Below are positions 12,854 to 23,587 of a DNA stretch of 64,000 nt, one piece after another. Below the pieces are notes generated by a model. It was not told where the DNA came from. It saw only the letters and a list, made by a program, of their open reading frames with translations, and did not search any database. This DNA comes from Larix kaempferi (lineage: Eukaryota; Streptophyta; Pinopsida; Pinales; Pinaceae). The stretch covers positions 8,331,501 through 8,395,500 of the forward strand of contig BSBM01000050.1 of NCBI GenBank assembly GCA_027924585.1. The letters run 5' to 3'. Both the position numbers and the translations under genes were made by a program. Numbering within the stretch: position 1 is the first letter of the stretch; every line of letters begins with the position of its first letter.

Positions 12854-12928
12854 TGAATCTAATATATTATGTATTTTTTGTGACTATTGTTATAATTTCG
12901 TTAAGAAATTTCTATATTTTTTTAATAG

Positions 12929-13942
12929 GGCAAGTCCCCGATAGTTGATTACAGGAGTACACCATCTTTGAGGCATCAAGTATACCTCATTGTAATTGTA
13001 CAAATATAATATGAACAAAATGTTATTTTGTTATATGTTTTCATGAGTATATTGATTTCATTTAGATCATTTTTTCTATATTTTTGTTGGAGGGTGTTGA
13101 TCAACGAAACTACCCGGTTGTTGAGCAGACGATAGTAGCCTTGAGGCAACAAGTATACCTCATTGTAATTGTACAAATTAAATACAAGAAATATGTTTTC
13201 TTATTATGTTTTTTTTGTGAGTATATTGGTTTCATTTCGGTTATGTTTTCTATATTTTTGTTGCAGGGTGTTGATCGGAGCAACTCCCTGGCAGTAGATC
13301 AGACAAGACCAACCACAAGGAAGTAGGTATACCTCATTGTAATTGTACTACTATAATATGCGCAATATGTTTTTTTTCGTGAGTATATTGGTTTAATTTT
13401 GATAATGAATTCTATATTTTTGTCGCAGGGTAGTGATTCGAGCAGTTGATCAGAGGAGTACACCATCCTCGAGGCAGTCGGTATACCTCATTGTAATTGT
13501 ACAAATATAATATGAGCAATATGTTTTTTTTATTATTTTTTTTCGTGAGTATATTGGTTTTATTTTGATAATGTTTTATACATTTTTGTTGCAGGGTAGT
13601 GATCAGGGAAAGTACACAGCCGTTGATCAGAGGAGTACACCATCCTCGAGGAAACAGGTATACCTCATTGTAATTGTACAAATATAATATGAGAAATATG
13701 CTTTTTTATTATGTTTCTTTCTTGAGTATATTAGTTTCATTTTGATAATGTTTTCTACATTTTTGTTGCAGGGTGATGATCGGGGCAAGTCCTTGATTGT
13801 CGATCAGATGACACCAGCCTCGAGGAAGTAGGTATACCTCATTGTAATTGTACAAATTAAATATGAGCAATATGTTTTATTATGTTTTTTTCCTCAGTCT
13901 ATTGCTTTCATTACAGTAATGTTTTATATATTTTTGTTGCAG
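12929..13942 (+). repeat. Tandem array of six ~174-bp exon-intron units
   Basis: Six copies of GTATACCTCATTGTAATTG start at 12980, 13153, 13327, 13481, 13658 and 13832 (spacing 173, 174, 154, 177, 174). Each is followed by a T-rich stretch ending in TTGCAG or a variant. That makes each unit a short exon plus an intron with GT...AG ends. Exons are 12929-12979, 13093-13152, 13267-13326, 13429-13480, 13595-13657 and 13772-13831: 51, 60, 60, 52, 63 and 60 bases. Five are multiples of three in phase 0 and encode related ~20-residue peptides with a VDQ or VEQ-like centre and a basic end (e.g. GSDQGKYTAVDQRSTPSSRK). Exons 3 and 6 end in TAG at the donor, and exon 4 has lost 8 bases. The array feeds into the exon at 13943. 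Confidence 0.8.
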
Positions 13943-16028
13943 GCTATTGATTCGAGGTTTGATCTAGCATCAGAGCAATCAATAGATTTTGATGTGGATG
14001 ATCTCATGCATGATGCTGACATCGCATCTTCACTAGACCCAATTAAGATGATAGAGAAGACCTTAAAAAAATTCATGAGTTCATTCATCCGCATACAAAT
14101 GAGATTAGAGCAAAGGTGGATGTTTTGGTCAAGAGATCCTAGGCCTTGAAAGTAAGTTGCGGGATCTTGAATTAGAAGATAAATTCACTTAGGATTTTAT
14201 ATTTTGTACTTGCATATGATCCTAAACTAAAATATCGAACTTATATTTATAGGATTGTTTTCCGTCCACATACTAGTGGTCAAGGGGTGTTGGTACTAGT
14301 GATGCTCGGGGAGAATCATCACATGAGCATATGACTCCACTTGCATCTCATGTTCCATTGTTGTCGACTGAACATTCGGAAACACATTATGTGACACCCT
14401 CGAGGCCAGATGTGAGTGCACCCTCTAGTGGCTATCGCACGCTATATCGTGTAAAACATGGGGTCGATGTAGAGCCTAGTATTGATATTGCTCAAACAAT
14501 ATTTCCTGGATCTTCCTGTGTCACTAGCATGGGTACACTACATACCACATTTTTGGTGGACGAAGATCTCGTTCCCATAAATATAGAGAAAATCCCAGGT
14601 ATTTATACAATGTTTAAGTTATTGTTTATAATCTAATTGAAATATACTCATAAAACATTCTTTTTCAACTAATGATGACATGATCGTCTTGCAAGAAATG
14701 ATGTTTTTTATAAACATGTAAATGATTTTTCATTGGAGATCTTTGGTCTCACCATCCACAAAATGTGGGATAAAAAAAGTAAAAATTTAAAAGATGAGCT
14801 CACTAATCGCTTGGTTGGCCTGTTAGGTAGTGAGACCTTCAACCGAGCAGAGGTCCTCAAGAAAGTTGGCCAACATATGAAGATTGTGAGGGACCAATAT
14901 AGGGTTCATATAGAAAGGAACCATAGGTATGAGCACCCTCCAATGATTCTAGGAAGAGAGTGGAAGGCCCTAGTGGATTATTCCAAGGAGAGGGATTTTA
15001 GAAAAGAATGAAAGCTACCATCGGGTATAGGAAGGTATGCAATACTTTCAACAATGTAATTATAAACCTTATTACTATTTATTTTTATATCAAATTTGCA
15101 ACATATAACGTATTTCAACATTTTCATAGGTTGTTAGACACATCAAAGGCCACAAAGGAAAGACAAGAAAAAAATGGACAACACAAGCTTGGGCCTCGTG
15201 GTTATTCGAATTTGGTGGTACAAATTGTAAGTATCAATAAAACCAATATTGCATCAAAATAATAGATTACAATTTATTTTTTTTGCACCATAAAAGATAA
15301 ATTCATGATATTATGCAAATTTCTAGATCGATCGATTCAAGGAAGTGCCCGTGGAGGAAGACTTGAAGCTTAGCTTCCAACACAGCTTTGGAGCTATTGT
15401 TAAACACCAAAAAATCTTGTCTGGGCAAACACGATCTTCTGTTGATCCATCTTGAGCGTAGGTAAATAAAATCAATGAAGTTTATTTAAAATTGATTACT
15501 TGTGCAATTTATTCAATATAAATTTTGGCCATAAAATATTGAGTCTGTTTTGAGTAGGAAAGCAACGATGCACTTAATGTCGAGGATGGAGAACAACCCA
15601 TTGAATGCCATGCTTTGAATCCTAGTAATGAATGTATTAATATGCTATAGTTTAAAATATTGCATTGTAAATGGTGTATTGATTGTAATTTCTCATGTTT
15701 CAACTGCAAAGCATGTAGAGAGTCATCCTATACAAGATGAGCCTAGACAGGAAGATGAAGTACATGATGTGGCCACATTAGTTAAACAACACCTCTCTAA
15801 TGTTTTTTATTAATGAAATACTTGTCATTATAATAACAAAAGATATCAATGTAAAATTTTTACAATATTGCAGCAAATCCTGACCCCTTGCAGCAACATC
15901 CACGTCATGAGTACACTAATAGGAAACTAGTACTACAAGTTGTAGATGACACAAGAACTGAAAAGGAAGTTGCAAAAGATGAGTTCATTACTGATTTTGT
16001 CAAAAGAAAAAAACCTAAAAAGAAGTGA
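13943..16028 (+). pseudogene. Plant transposase (Ptta/En/Spm)-like multi-exon region
   Basis: Probable exons by splice signals and coding texture: 13943-14151 (acidic DFDVDDLMHDAD, then TGA), 14253-14598, about 14680-15034, 15130-15226, 15327-15461, from 15558, 15712-15813 and 15874-16028. The stretch LTNRLVGLLGSETFNRAEV, MKIVRDQYRVHI, WKALVDYSKERDF and, in the next exon, KERQEKNGQHKLGPRGYSN follows the pattern of the plant Ptta/En/Spm transposase domain (Transposase_24), found in CACTA-type elements and domesticated derivatives. The last exon ends in KRKKPKKK, a likely nuclear signal, and stops at 16026-16028. Several exons carry stops or single-base shifts, so it is probably a pseudogene. 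No terminal inverted repeats (CACTA) were noticed. The link to the SET-like part rests on strand, spacing and shared intron style. Confidence 0.55.
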
Positions 16029-16763
16029 CTGAAAAACCACCATGAAAAATTATTTTTGATAATATAAAGTCATGCATTATTTTTTTCTTGATGAATGAAT
16101 GAGTGAAATAATTAATTATGTTATATTTTAATGAATTAATGCTAAATGTTTCTTTTTGACGAAATCCACATGTTTGTTGAGAGTGATGTGAGGGGGGGAG
16201 GGGACATAAGAACTTCTACCTTCACATGGTTGGCCCTATTCAGTAGAGAATATTGAATTATTCTCGAAACAAAGAGGAGCTCAATGAGGTATTTATTCTT
16301 ATGTATTATAGACTCCTATGAATTTTGAAATACATGTATATTTCTTAAATTCTTTATCATGAATAAAACATTTCATGGTTATTTGAAATCTACCGGACTT
16401 CGCACTATGAATTCCAACTGATCAGTAGCTTATGTGGAGAGGCTGCATCAATTGTATTCAAAGGTACCTAATACTCATGAATTTGTTTTTTTTATGTCGT
16501 TTTAGTTATTTACCTTCCACTTTCTATCTACCATTTATGTGTTATTTACCCACATATGAAATGAATTTATAGCCTTCCTCAATTTCATACATCTCATTTT
16601 CCTTGTTCTTTGTGAAGTGATCTATGTAATAAACAAGTGAAACCACAATATGGAGCTACCATGAGATCATCCTTGACCATAAGCTAGTGCAATCTCTTTG
16701 GAATGGCACTAGAACCTACCTTATTATTTCTCTAGGTGACCGAGGCATAAATAGGTTCAATAT
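16029..16763. other. Spacer, nothing recognised
   Basis: AT-rich with no domain-bearing frame. It separates the SET/transposase-like gene from the left LTR of Copia-A and may include the 3' untranslated region of that gene. Confidence 0.4.
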
Positions 16764-16870
16764 TGTTAAAATCCTAGGGTGGTTTGTAACTGAAGAATAC
16801 AAATTGGAATATGAATCCCAAAGGTCAGAAGGTATGTGTATAAATGCAATGTTTGGTGAATGAATTGAAT
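16764..16870 (+). repeat. Copia-A 5' LTR
   Basis: It begins TGTTAAAATCCTAG and ends in GAATTGAATG just before the PBS. It shares most of its length with 42647-42777, including ATTGGAATATGAATCCCAAA and AATGCAATGTTTGGTGAATG, but lacks about 24 bases present there. A TATA-like GTATAAAT lies at about 16838. The exact 3' limit is ambiguous by one or two bases. Confidence 0.8.
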
Positions 16871-16871
16871 G

Positions 16872-16883
16872 TGGTATCAAAGC
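16872..16883 (+). promoter_or_regulatory. Copia-A primer-binding site
   Basis: TGGTATCAAAGC sits right after the 5' LTR. It is the variant complementary to the 3' end of initiator-methionine tRNA used by plant copia elements to prime minus-strand synthesis. Confidence 0.8.
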
Positions 16884-17139
16884 ACAGACCTGCTCTGTCA
16901 TAACTCCTGCCCTGGTCATATTGCCAATTTTGGCACTACGTCCTTCCTTGGAGCTCAGACCTACTCTCTGCCATATTCTCTTATGCATATCTGCGCCCTC
17001 TACATCGATTATCCGTTCTATTTCATATCGCTACACACTGTAGCATTTTATCTCCACTTCTCCATTGCTATCTCCACCAAATATCCTCTGTGTGTGAGTA
17101 AGACGGTATCCTCTCTTTGCGTGAATAAGATGGTACCGT

Positions 17140-17690
17140 GAAGCCATTGCTGCGACTTGGGTGAGACGGGTTGCAAATAAATTCCATTCTGCGGGAGGAA
17201 ATCTACGGTTTTCCTGCGTGAGAGCTGTGAGTCTCCCTACGTTGTGAACCTGCGTATGAGCTGCATGGTGGAACCTGTGTGTGAGCAGAAACACTGTGAA
17301 GAGATCACCCGTGAAGAGAATGAGTTTGTTTTTGCATGGTGGAATGAGTTTGGAACCTACGTGTGAGAAGCAACACCGTGAAGAGATCACTCGTAAAGAG
17401 AACGAGTTTTTTTCTGCATGGTGGAACGAGTTTGGAACCTGCGTGTGAGCAGCAACACCGTGAAGAGATCACCCATGAAGAGAACGATTTTGTTGCTGCA
17501 TGGTGGAACGAGTTTGGAACCTGCCTGTGAGAAGCAACACCGTGAAGAGAACGAGTTTGTTGCTGCATGGTGGAACGAGTTTGGAACCTGCGTGTGAGCT
17601 GCCTGATGGAACGAGTTTGTTGCTGCCACCTTGTTGCAAGATATAACCCGTGAAGAGATCACCGTGGAACCTGTGAAGAGATCACTGTGC
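17140..17690 (+). repeat. 82-bp tandem repeats in the Copia-A leader
   Basis: GAGTTTGGAACCT recurs at 17346, 17428, 17510 and 17577 (spacing 82, 82, 67), within units that also contain GTGAAGAGATCAC and GCATGGTGGAACG. The units lie between the PBS and gag in a leader of nearly 1.4 kb. Minus-strand frames here are shadows of the repeat. Confidence 0.85.
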
Positions 17691-18260
17691 CAACTTCTAT
17701 CTTCTGCAATCTATGCGTTGAAGGAATGTTTCGGCCTGCGTTGAAGACTGTGAGTTGTCCATGTTCGGAGCTGAGGTGATTTGCACGTCATCTCTCATAT
17801 TGTTGCAAGCTCATATGCATTGCTCATTGGAGCAGCGTAAAGACTGAGATTTGGTATTTGCATAATGGGGTCAATTTTTGATTGAAGGTATAAGCCTTAA
17901 TACAATTTTTGCACATATTTATGCTTGCAACCCTTGTGAAAGTAAAGACACTCTCCTTTATTTTTACTGGGTTGAGTCCATATTTTGAAGATTGGTAAAT
18001 CATTATGTTGTATTGCAAGAAAAGGGTTAAAGTGTAATAAGCCATTGTTTGAAGACTATTGGATCTTTGTCTGATATCTATCTTGAAGAAGCATTGTAAT
18101 AAGACTATCATTGTAACTATCTTGTGAGAGTGAGAAAAGAGTGTGGAATAATTTGTTGCAGATAAATGCAAAATTAAATCTTGTAATTTGTAAGCAAGGA
18201 GCAGGAATTTTAAGCCTGCGTCCTATATATTTTCAAGAATTGTTAAATTGCAGGTTCAAG

Positions 18261-19107
18261 ATGCATTCAATAGCATCAGTTGTTGGTGCTTCAATCACCG
18301 AAAAAGATACATTTCTAGAATGGTGGAGGAAACTCAAGGATACATATGTCTACAATGACTTGTGGGACGACATTTACGAAGGAAAGACCACTCTCAACGA
18401 AAAAGGAACCATCATCATTTTAGCGCCAAAGCCCCCATCATCAGATAAATAACTTGCTATTTGGAATTCCAGAGATAAGAAATCATTGGCCATAATTTCT
18501 GCCACTATTAGTGAAGAGGTGATCAAACATTTTCTTCCTGCGAAGACATGTTATGAAACCTTAAAAACTCTAAAAGATCTGTATGATTTGCACTCTGAAA
18601 TAGAAGTCATTCAATTAATGTTAAATTTATTCAGTCTTGAAGTAAAAAATAATGACCCCATGCTGGTCGCATATGAAATAAAATTCATCATGCACAAGCT
18701 TCAAGTCTCTAGTTTGAAACCATACCTTCCACTTGCAGCATTTGTAAAATCTCTTTATCCCACTCACTCAAACTACCTTGAATCATTGCAATCAAGCGAC
18801 AAGTTCAAAGACCTCGCCTTTGAAGTTCTCGTATCAAATATTGCAGACAGAGAGAAATATTTTGGAAGAAGATGTCTTAAAAGTACTGCAGAATCTCTTT
18901 GCTTTGCTCAGAAAGAAAAGAACAAGCCTAAAGACCCTTTCAAGGGAGATATCATCAAAAGAGGCAGAGGAAGAATAAATTTCAGAGGAAGAGGAGGAAG
19001 AGACCACTCTAGCGAAAGATCGGATGTGAAGTGCACACGCTGTGGAAAGAATGGACATGAAACAAATCAGTGCTTGGAATCATGGAACTCCATCAAAGGT
19101 AGATAGA
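18261..19107 (+). pseudogene. Copia-A gag
   Basis: The start ATG is at 18261 (MHSIASVVGASI). A TAA at 18450-18452 splits the frame; it continues from 18486 to 19106. A UBN2-type gag core is recognisable (AKTCYETLKTLKDLY, LQSSDKFKDLAFEVL). An RGRGR-rich basic stretch precedes an intact CCHC zinc knuckle, CTRCGKNGHETNQC (19032-19073). Copia gag forms the particle that packages element RNA. Apart from the one stop the protein is nearly full length. Confidence 0.85.
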
Positions 19108-19199
19108 ATAAAGAATATAAGAATAAAAACCAAGAGGGTGGTAAAACCCCTGATTCTGCTCATTGTATTGTTTCGCATTGTAATCTCGGAATTAATGAA

Positions 19200-20310
19200 A
19201 TGACTTCTCTTTCACCTTACAAAGATTGTTGGTTGCTTGATACCGGTGCAACATCTCATATGAATTTTAAAAAATATTACTTTGAAGAACTTAATGACAT
19301 GTCGAATGGCATAGTGTACTTCGCAGATAAATATAGCCTCAAACCACATGGAATTGGCTCAATCAGGCTTAAGTTGCCTCGATTCCCTGATTTCATAATA
19401 AAGAATGTTCTCTATCTTTCAGAGTTTCAAAGAATCCTGCTGTCCTTGGTGCATATTAGATAGCAGGGCCATTCCATCCACATGTTTGATGGGATTGTGG
19501 AGATAAGAAAATCCTCTGACAACAAGGTCGTCATGACTGGTTATGAAGATGGACATCTATTAAAGTTGAGAGGCTCTTATACAAGAGTTCAAAACTTTGC
19601 CTATATCTCTTAGCATGAAGAAGGTAATATTTCATCCAGTTTACTTTGGCATGTTAGATTTTGTCCTATTAATTATAAAAGTCTTAGATTGTTAAGAAAG
19701 AATGGTGTATTTGGTTTTCCCACCATTCCTGAACAAAGGAACAAATGTGATGCATGCATACTAGGAAAACATAGTAAGCAACCATTTCTAGAGTCTAAAT
19801 TTAGAGCATGTAGAAAGTTAGAACTGGTTCATTCTCACTTATGTGGCCCCATGCCTATTCCTTCTGCAAATGGTAATAGGTACATTATGAAATTTGTTGA
19901 TGATTATACTAGAATGGGTTGGGTGTATTTGTTGAAGACAAAACCTGAATTATTTCAAACTTTAAAGAAGTTTCATGGATTGATAGAAAATCAATCACAA
20001 GTATGTATTGGTACATTCAGATCTGATAATGGTAAAGAATATACATCTAAGGAATTTGAATACTATATTTTCAAAAATGGAATTACACATCAAACTATAG
20101 TTCCCTACAATCCCCAACAAAACGGTGTAGAAGAAAGGATGAATAGAACTTTAATGAATACAACACGATCAATGACATGTTTTTCAAGAATGTGAAGCTA
20201 ATGTTTTGGGGTGATGCAGTCCTATGCACGGCATATTTGAGAAATAAAATTCCTTCTCATGTTTTAGAATATAGGACTCCACATGAAATGTGGTTTGGCC
20301 ACCTTACTTC
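19200..20310 (+). pseudogene. Copia-A protease and integrase, cut at 20310
   Basis: The protease active-site motif LLDTGATSHM is at about 19233-19262. Stops follow near 19461 and 19612. The zinc-binding pre-integrase region ends in CDACILGKHSKQP near 19750. The integrase core shows FVDDYTRMGWV, FRSDNGKEY and PYNPQQNGVEERMNR. The first catalytic Asp (HSD of the family) is His in LVHSHLCGPM. A single-base shift near 20190 precedes the TPHEMWFGH motif. Copia-B interrupts the sequence after 20310. Confidence 0.85.
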
Positions 20311-20895
20311 TGTTAATTTTTTCAACAATTTCATTCCATTATCATAAGGATCTCTCAGAGAATAACATGTATATCATATCTCTACAGCATATCAATCATA
20401 GACACAAAAACAATTACACAAGAGACACAGAGTTTCACCGAAACCTCGCAACTTCCTCAGAGATAAGATAAGACACAATACAAGATCACAATGATCAAAC
20501 CCAATAAGATGTCTCTAGCCAATGCTCCTCCTCCTCCACTAGTGCGCCACTTTCTCTCTTAGCTATGCGAGCTTGAGAAGTGAGTGAATGAGATAAATGA
20601 GAGACACAACCTCTCTATTTATACACTAACTTGACCTGCCAATAATCCACTGGGGCCGACTTGCTAATCAAGCCTAATAACCCAACCACATGTGCTAACC
20701 AAGGTTGACCCCACACTGGAGGTCTAATAACCCATCAATACAAATGATGACACTTGTTGATGCACATGACAAACACTTACAAATACAAATGAAGACACTT
20801 CCAATCAGAGGAATAATACATCTCTGTGGGATATACAATAAAGTACAAATGTAATACATAGAAGCATATCTTCCGAAGTTACAAATACATCAACA
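20311..20895 (-). repeat. Copia-B 3' LTR
   Basis: It starts TGTTAATTTTTTC and ends TACATCAACA on the plus strand, and aligns with 33008-33610 over its length. It lacks about 20 bases present in the other copy. The minus-strand TATA box TATAAATAGA is at 20614-20623. The polypurine tract AAGAGGGAG (minus) abuts it at 20896-20904. Confidence 0.92.
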
Positions 20896-21379
20896 CTCCC
20901 TCTTAACTAGGAAGGCATTCTTTCGTCACAGGTCATCAATACATATTGGCGCAAGTCTTCAATTCTGGAGCCGGATCATCATCACTGGATCACAAAGCAT
21001 CATCATCACCATAGTTGCTGTACTCGACATCTCGATCACTGGGCTATCTTTGAAATCTGCTCATCATTGGAAGTTCTACAGAGCCATCCCTTTTTCATGC
21101 TGGATGTAGGCCCACCACCTATAGGTCTTCATCATCACTGGCCATATTGTGGAATCCTCAGGACTTATTATGTGAGTCAACAAAACCTCGAAAGAGCATC
21201 CCAAGACTGATTACGAGCACACAGCTCAACCTGTCGGATCTCCCCAGGACCTTTTAAATGCCACTGCACAACTTGTCCACGGCCACAGAGTATCATCCCG
21301 ATACTCATGATCATACTAATCATAACATCGTTCACGAAGCACAACCCAAATTCACATCACATAGCACTTACACTCACTG

Positions 21380-22280
21380 GCATGGGAAAAAACACTTCAA
21401 CCATCGTGAAAGGCTCAGCACTTATATCTATGCCATGGGAAGACACACTTCAACCATGCGAGAATGGCACCGCACTTATATCCATAGCCATGGGAAGACA
21501 CAATTCAACCATGCTAGGAATGGCACAGCACTTATATCACAGCCATGGGAAGACAAACATCAACCATGCTCGAATGGCACAGCACTTATATCGCAACCAT
21601 AGGAAGACAAACTTCAACCATGCTCGAATGGCCCCAGCCCTTACATCTTCACCGTTACATCTTCACCGTGGGAGAACACATCTACACCTTGTGAAGAATG
21701 GCTTCAGCCCTTACATATTTATCTTGGGAGAACACATCTACACCTTGTAAAGAATGGCTCCAGCCCTTACATCTTTACCGTGAGAGAACACATCTACACC
21801 TTGTAAAGAATGGCTCAGCAATTACATCACGACCATGGGAGAACACATATACACCATGTCTGAAAAGCCTATGTGCATTTGTGTCTTCAAAACTCATCAT
21901 ACATGATCATCCTGATCATCAACACTGCATCGTCTTGATGCATGTCGTCCGGAGCATCGTCCTGATACTCATCATCCATGATCAACCTGATCATCATACT
22001 GCATCGTCCTAATGCATGTCATCTGGAGCAACATCCTGAAGCTCATCATCCATGATCATCCTGATCATACAATGCATCCACCTGATGCATACCAAGTATC
22101 TACCTGATACATATCATCATACATGATCCACCTGATCATATAATGTATCCACCTGATACACACACAAATACATGATCCACCTGATCATACAATGTATCCA
22201 CCTGATACATACAAAGCATCCAACTGATGCATATACATATACATGATCCAACTGATCATACAGAGCAGTAAATGGAGCAT
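21380..22280 (-). repeat. Two tandem repeat blocks in the Copia-B 3' region
   Basis: Block 1 (21380-21850): AATGGC plus CCATGGGA-type units recur every 54-56 bases (TGGC at 21465, 21521, 21575, 21629, 21699, 21755, 21811). Block 2 (21890-22280): about 42-base units built from CTGATCATACA and ATCCACCTGAT. Both lie between the end of pol and the PPT. Open frames on the plus strand (21258-22012) are products of the repeat, not genes. Confidence 0.85.
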
Positions 22281-22374
22281 CATCCTAATTCTCATCACAC
22301 AGCGCTTACATCCATAGCCATGGGAAGGATCCTCTTCTCACCATGCTTGGAATGGCTCCTGCAAATGTGTCCCA

Positions 22375-23193
22375 TCACTTATTCCTCGAAGTATCTTCAA
22401 TCTGAAGAACACCAAGTCTCCCTCTGAAGTACTCAAGCTTCACTCTAGCTAGTGGTTTCATCAACACATCTGCAACCTGCTCATCCGTCACAACATACAG
22501 GAGCTTCACTGCTCCTCTCTGCACCATATCCCTGATATAGTGTAACTTGATCTCAATGTGCTTTGACCTGTCATGGAACGCTGGGTTCTCCGACAACTTC
22601 ACACAACTATGGTTGTCGCAATATATTCAAGTAGCAATTAGCTGGAGATCAAACAATTCAGACAGTAGCTTCCTAATCCATACTGCCTCACAACTAGCCA
22701 AACAAGCTGCGACATACTCTGCTTCGGCTGTACTTAGTGCCACACGGGACTGCTTCCTGCTAAACCAAGAGATCATACCAAATCCCATATTGAAGCAGCA
22801 CCCCGAAGTGCTCTTCCAATCAATGGCACTACCTGCCCAATCCGGATCAACACAACCCTCCAGGTTAAACTTTTGATTCGCATCATACTTGAGCCCATAA
22901 ACAATCGTACCCTTCAGGTACCTCAGAAAATGCTTTACAGCAACCAGGTGAACACCTCTGGGATCCATCAGGAACTGGCTCAATGTGTTCACCGCAAATC
23001 AAATATCCGGTCTTGTGTTCGTCAAGTATATCAAGGACCTAATAATCTTACGATACACCATGACATCAATCGGCTCTGATGAAGCATCACACAGAAGCTT
23101 TAGGTTCGATGCAGTAGGTGTGGCCATGGCCTTGGAGTGCATCATCCCAAACCTCTTCAGGATCTCTACTGCATACTTCCCTTGTCCAAGGAA
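22375..23193 (-). pseudogene. Copia-B RNase H and pol C-terminus
   Basis: Minus-strand motifs in order: LKRFGMM, YLTNTRPDI then a stop and FAVNTLSQFLMDP, CVDPDWAGSAIDWKSTSG, ALSTAEAEYVA, SENPAFHDRSKHIEIK and a C-terminus ending ILQ-type text IEDTSRNK. The stop in the RPDI*FAVN motif and one near 22625 are the only clear breaks. The region continues the reverse transcriptase across the Gypsy-C insertion at 23194-29208. Copia RNase H removes RNA from the RNA-DNA hybrid during replication. Confidence 0.9.
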
Positions 23194-23198
23194 TATCC

Positions 23199-23573
23199 TG
23201 TTAGGAACCCATGTCTTTACTTTGTTAGTATATTGTTGTTGAACGCATATGCTTTGTAAGTCGTCCCATAGTATTTGTTGATCAATAGTTTGTGTTATTG
23301 TTGTTGGCGCATATGCTTTGTAAGTCGCCCGTAGTATTGTTGATCCATAGTTTGTAGTGGCCCATGGTTTTGACCCATAGTATTGGCGCCTAGACTTAGT
23401 ATATAAGTGTGTGTTGAGACCTATGAAGGCATCGTGAAGTTATTTGTATTGAGCTTGCTCATAGGAGGTTTCCCCCTTGAAGTGGCCTGTGATCAATATA
23501 AAAGTGATTATGAGTTCTGTCATTTCTGCTATTTCGCATATTCTTATTAATTAATTGTTGCAGGTGTTTTACA
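23199..23573 (+). repeat. Gypsy-C 5' LTR
   Basis: 375 bases, TGTTAGGAACCC to GTGTTTTACA. TATA box GTATATAAG is at about 23399. Inside is an imperfect duplication of about 55 bases: GCATATGCTTTGTAAGTCG occurs at about 23246 and again at about 23309, each followed by a CCC-TAGTATT-GTTGATC stretch. Confidence 0.96.
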
Positions 23574-23575
23574 AC

Positions 23576-23587
23576 TGGTATCAGAGC
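23576..23587 (+). promoter_or_regulatory. Gypsy-C primer-binding site
   Basis: TGGTATCAGAGC two bases after the LTR matches the 3' end of initiator-Met tRNA. Confidence 0.95.

Noticed and set aside
12929-13942. CRISPR-like array
   Set aside because: Repeat units are ~174 bp with splice-site ends and coding inserts, in a plant context; not a CRISPR.
17031-17662. Minus-strand frames of 87-119 codons with repeated text
   Set aside because: Shadows of the 82-bp repeats in the Copia-A leader.
20283-20471. 62-codon frame across the Copia-A/Copia-B junction
   Set aside because: An accidental frame formed by the insertion; the true Copia-A frame differs and resumes at 33611.
21258-22012. Overlapping plus-strand open frames of 104-147 codons
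   Set aside because: They read through the 54-56-bp repeats of the Copia-B 3' region in several frames at once; no domain.
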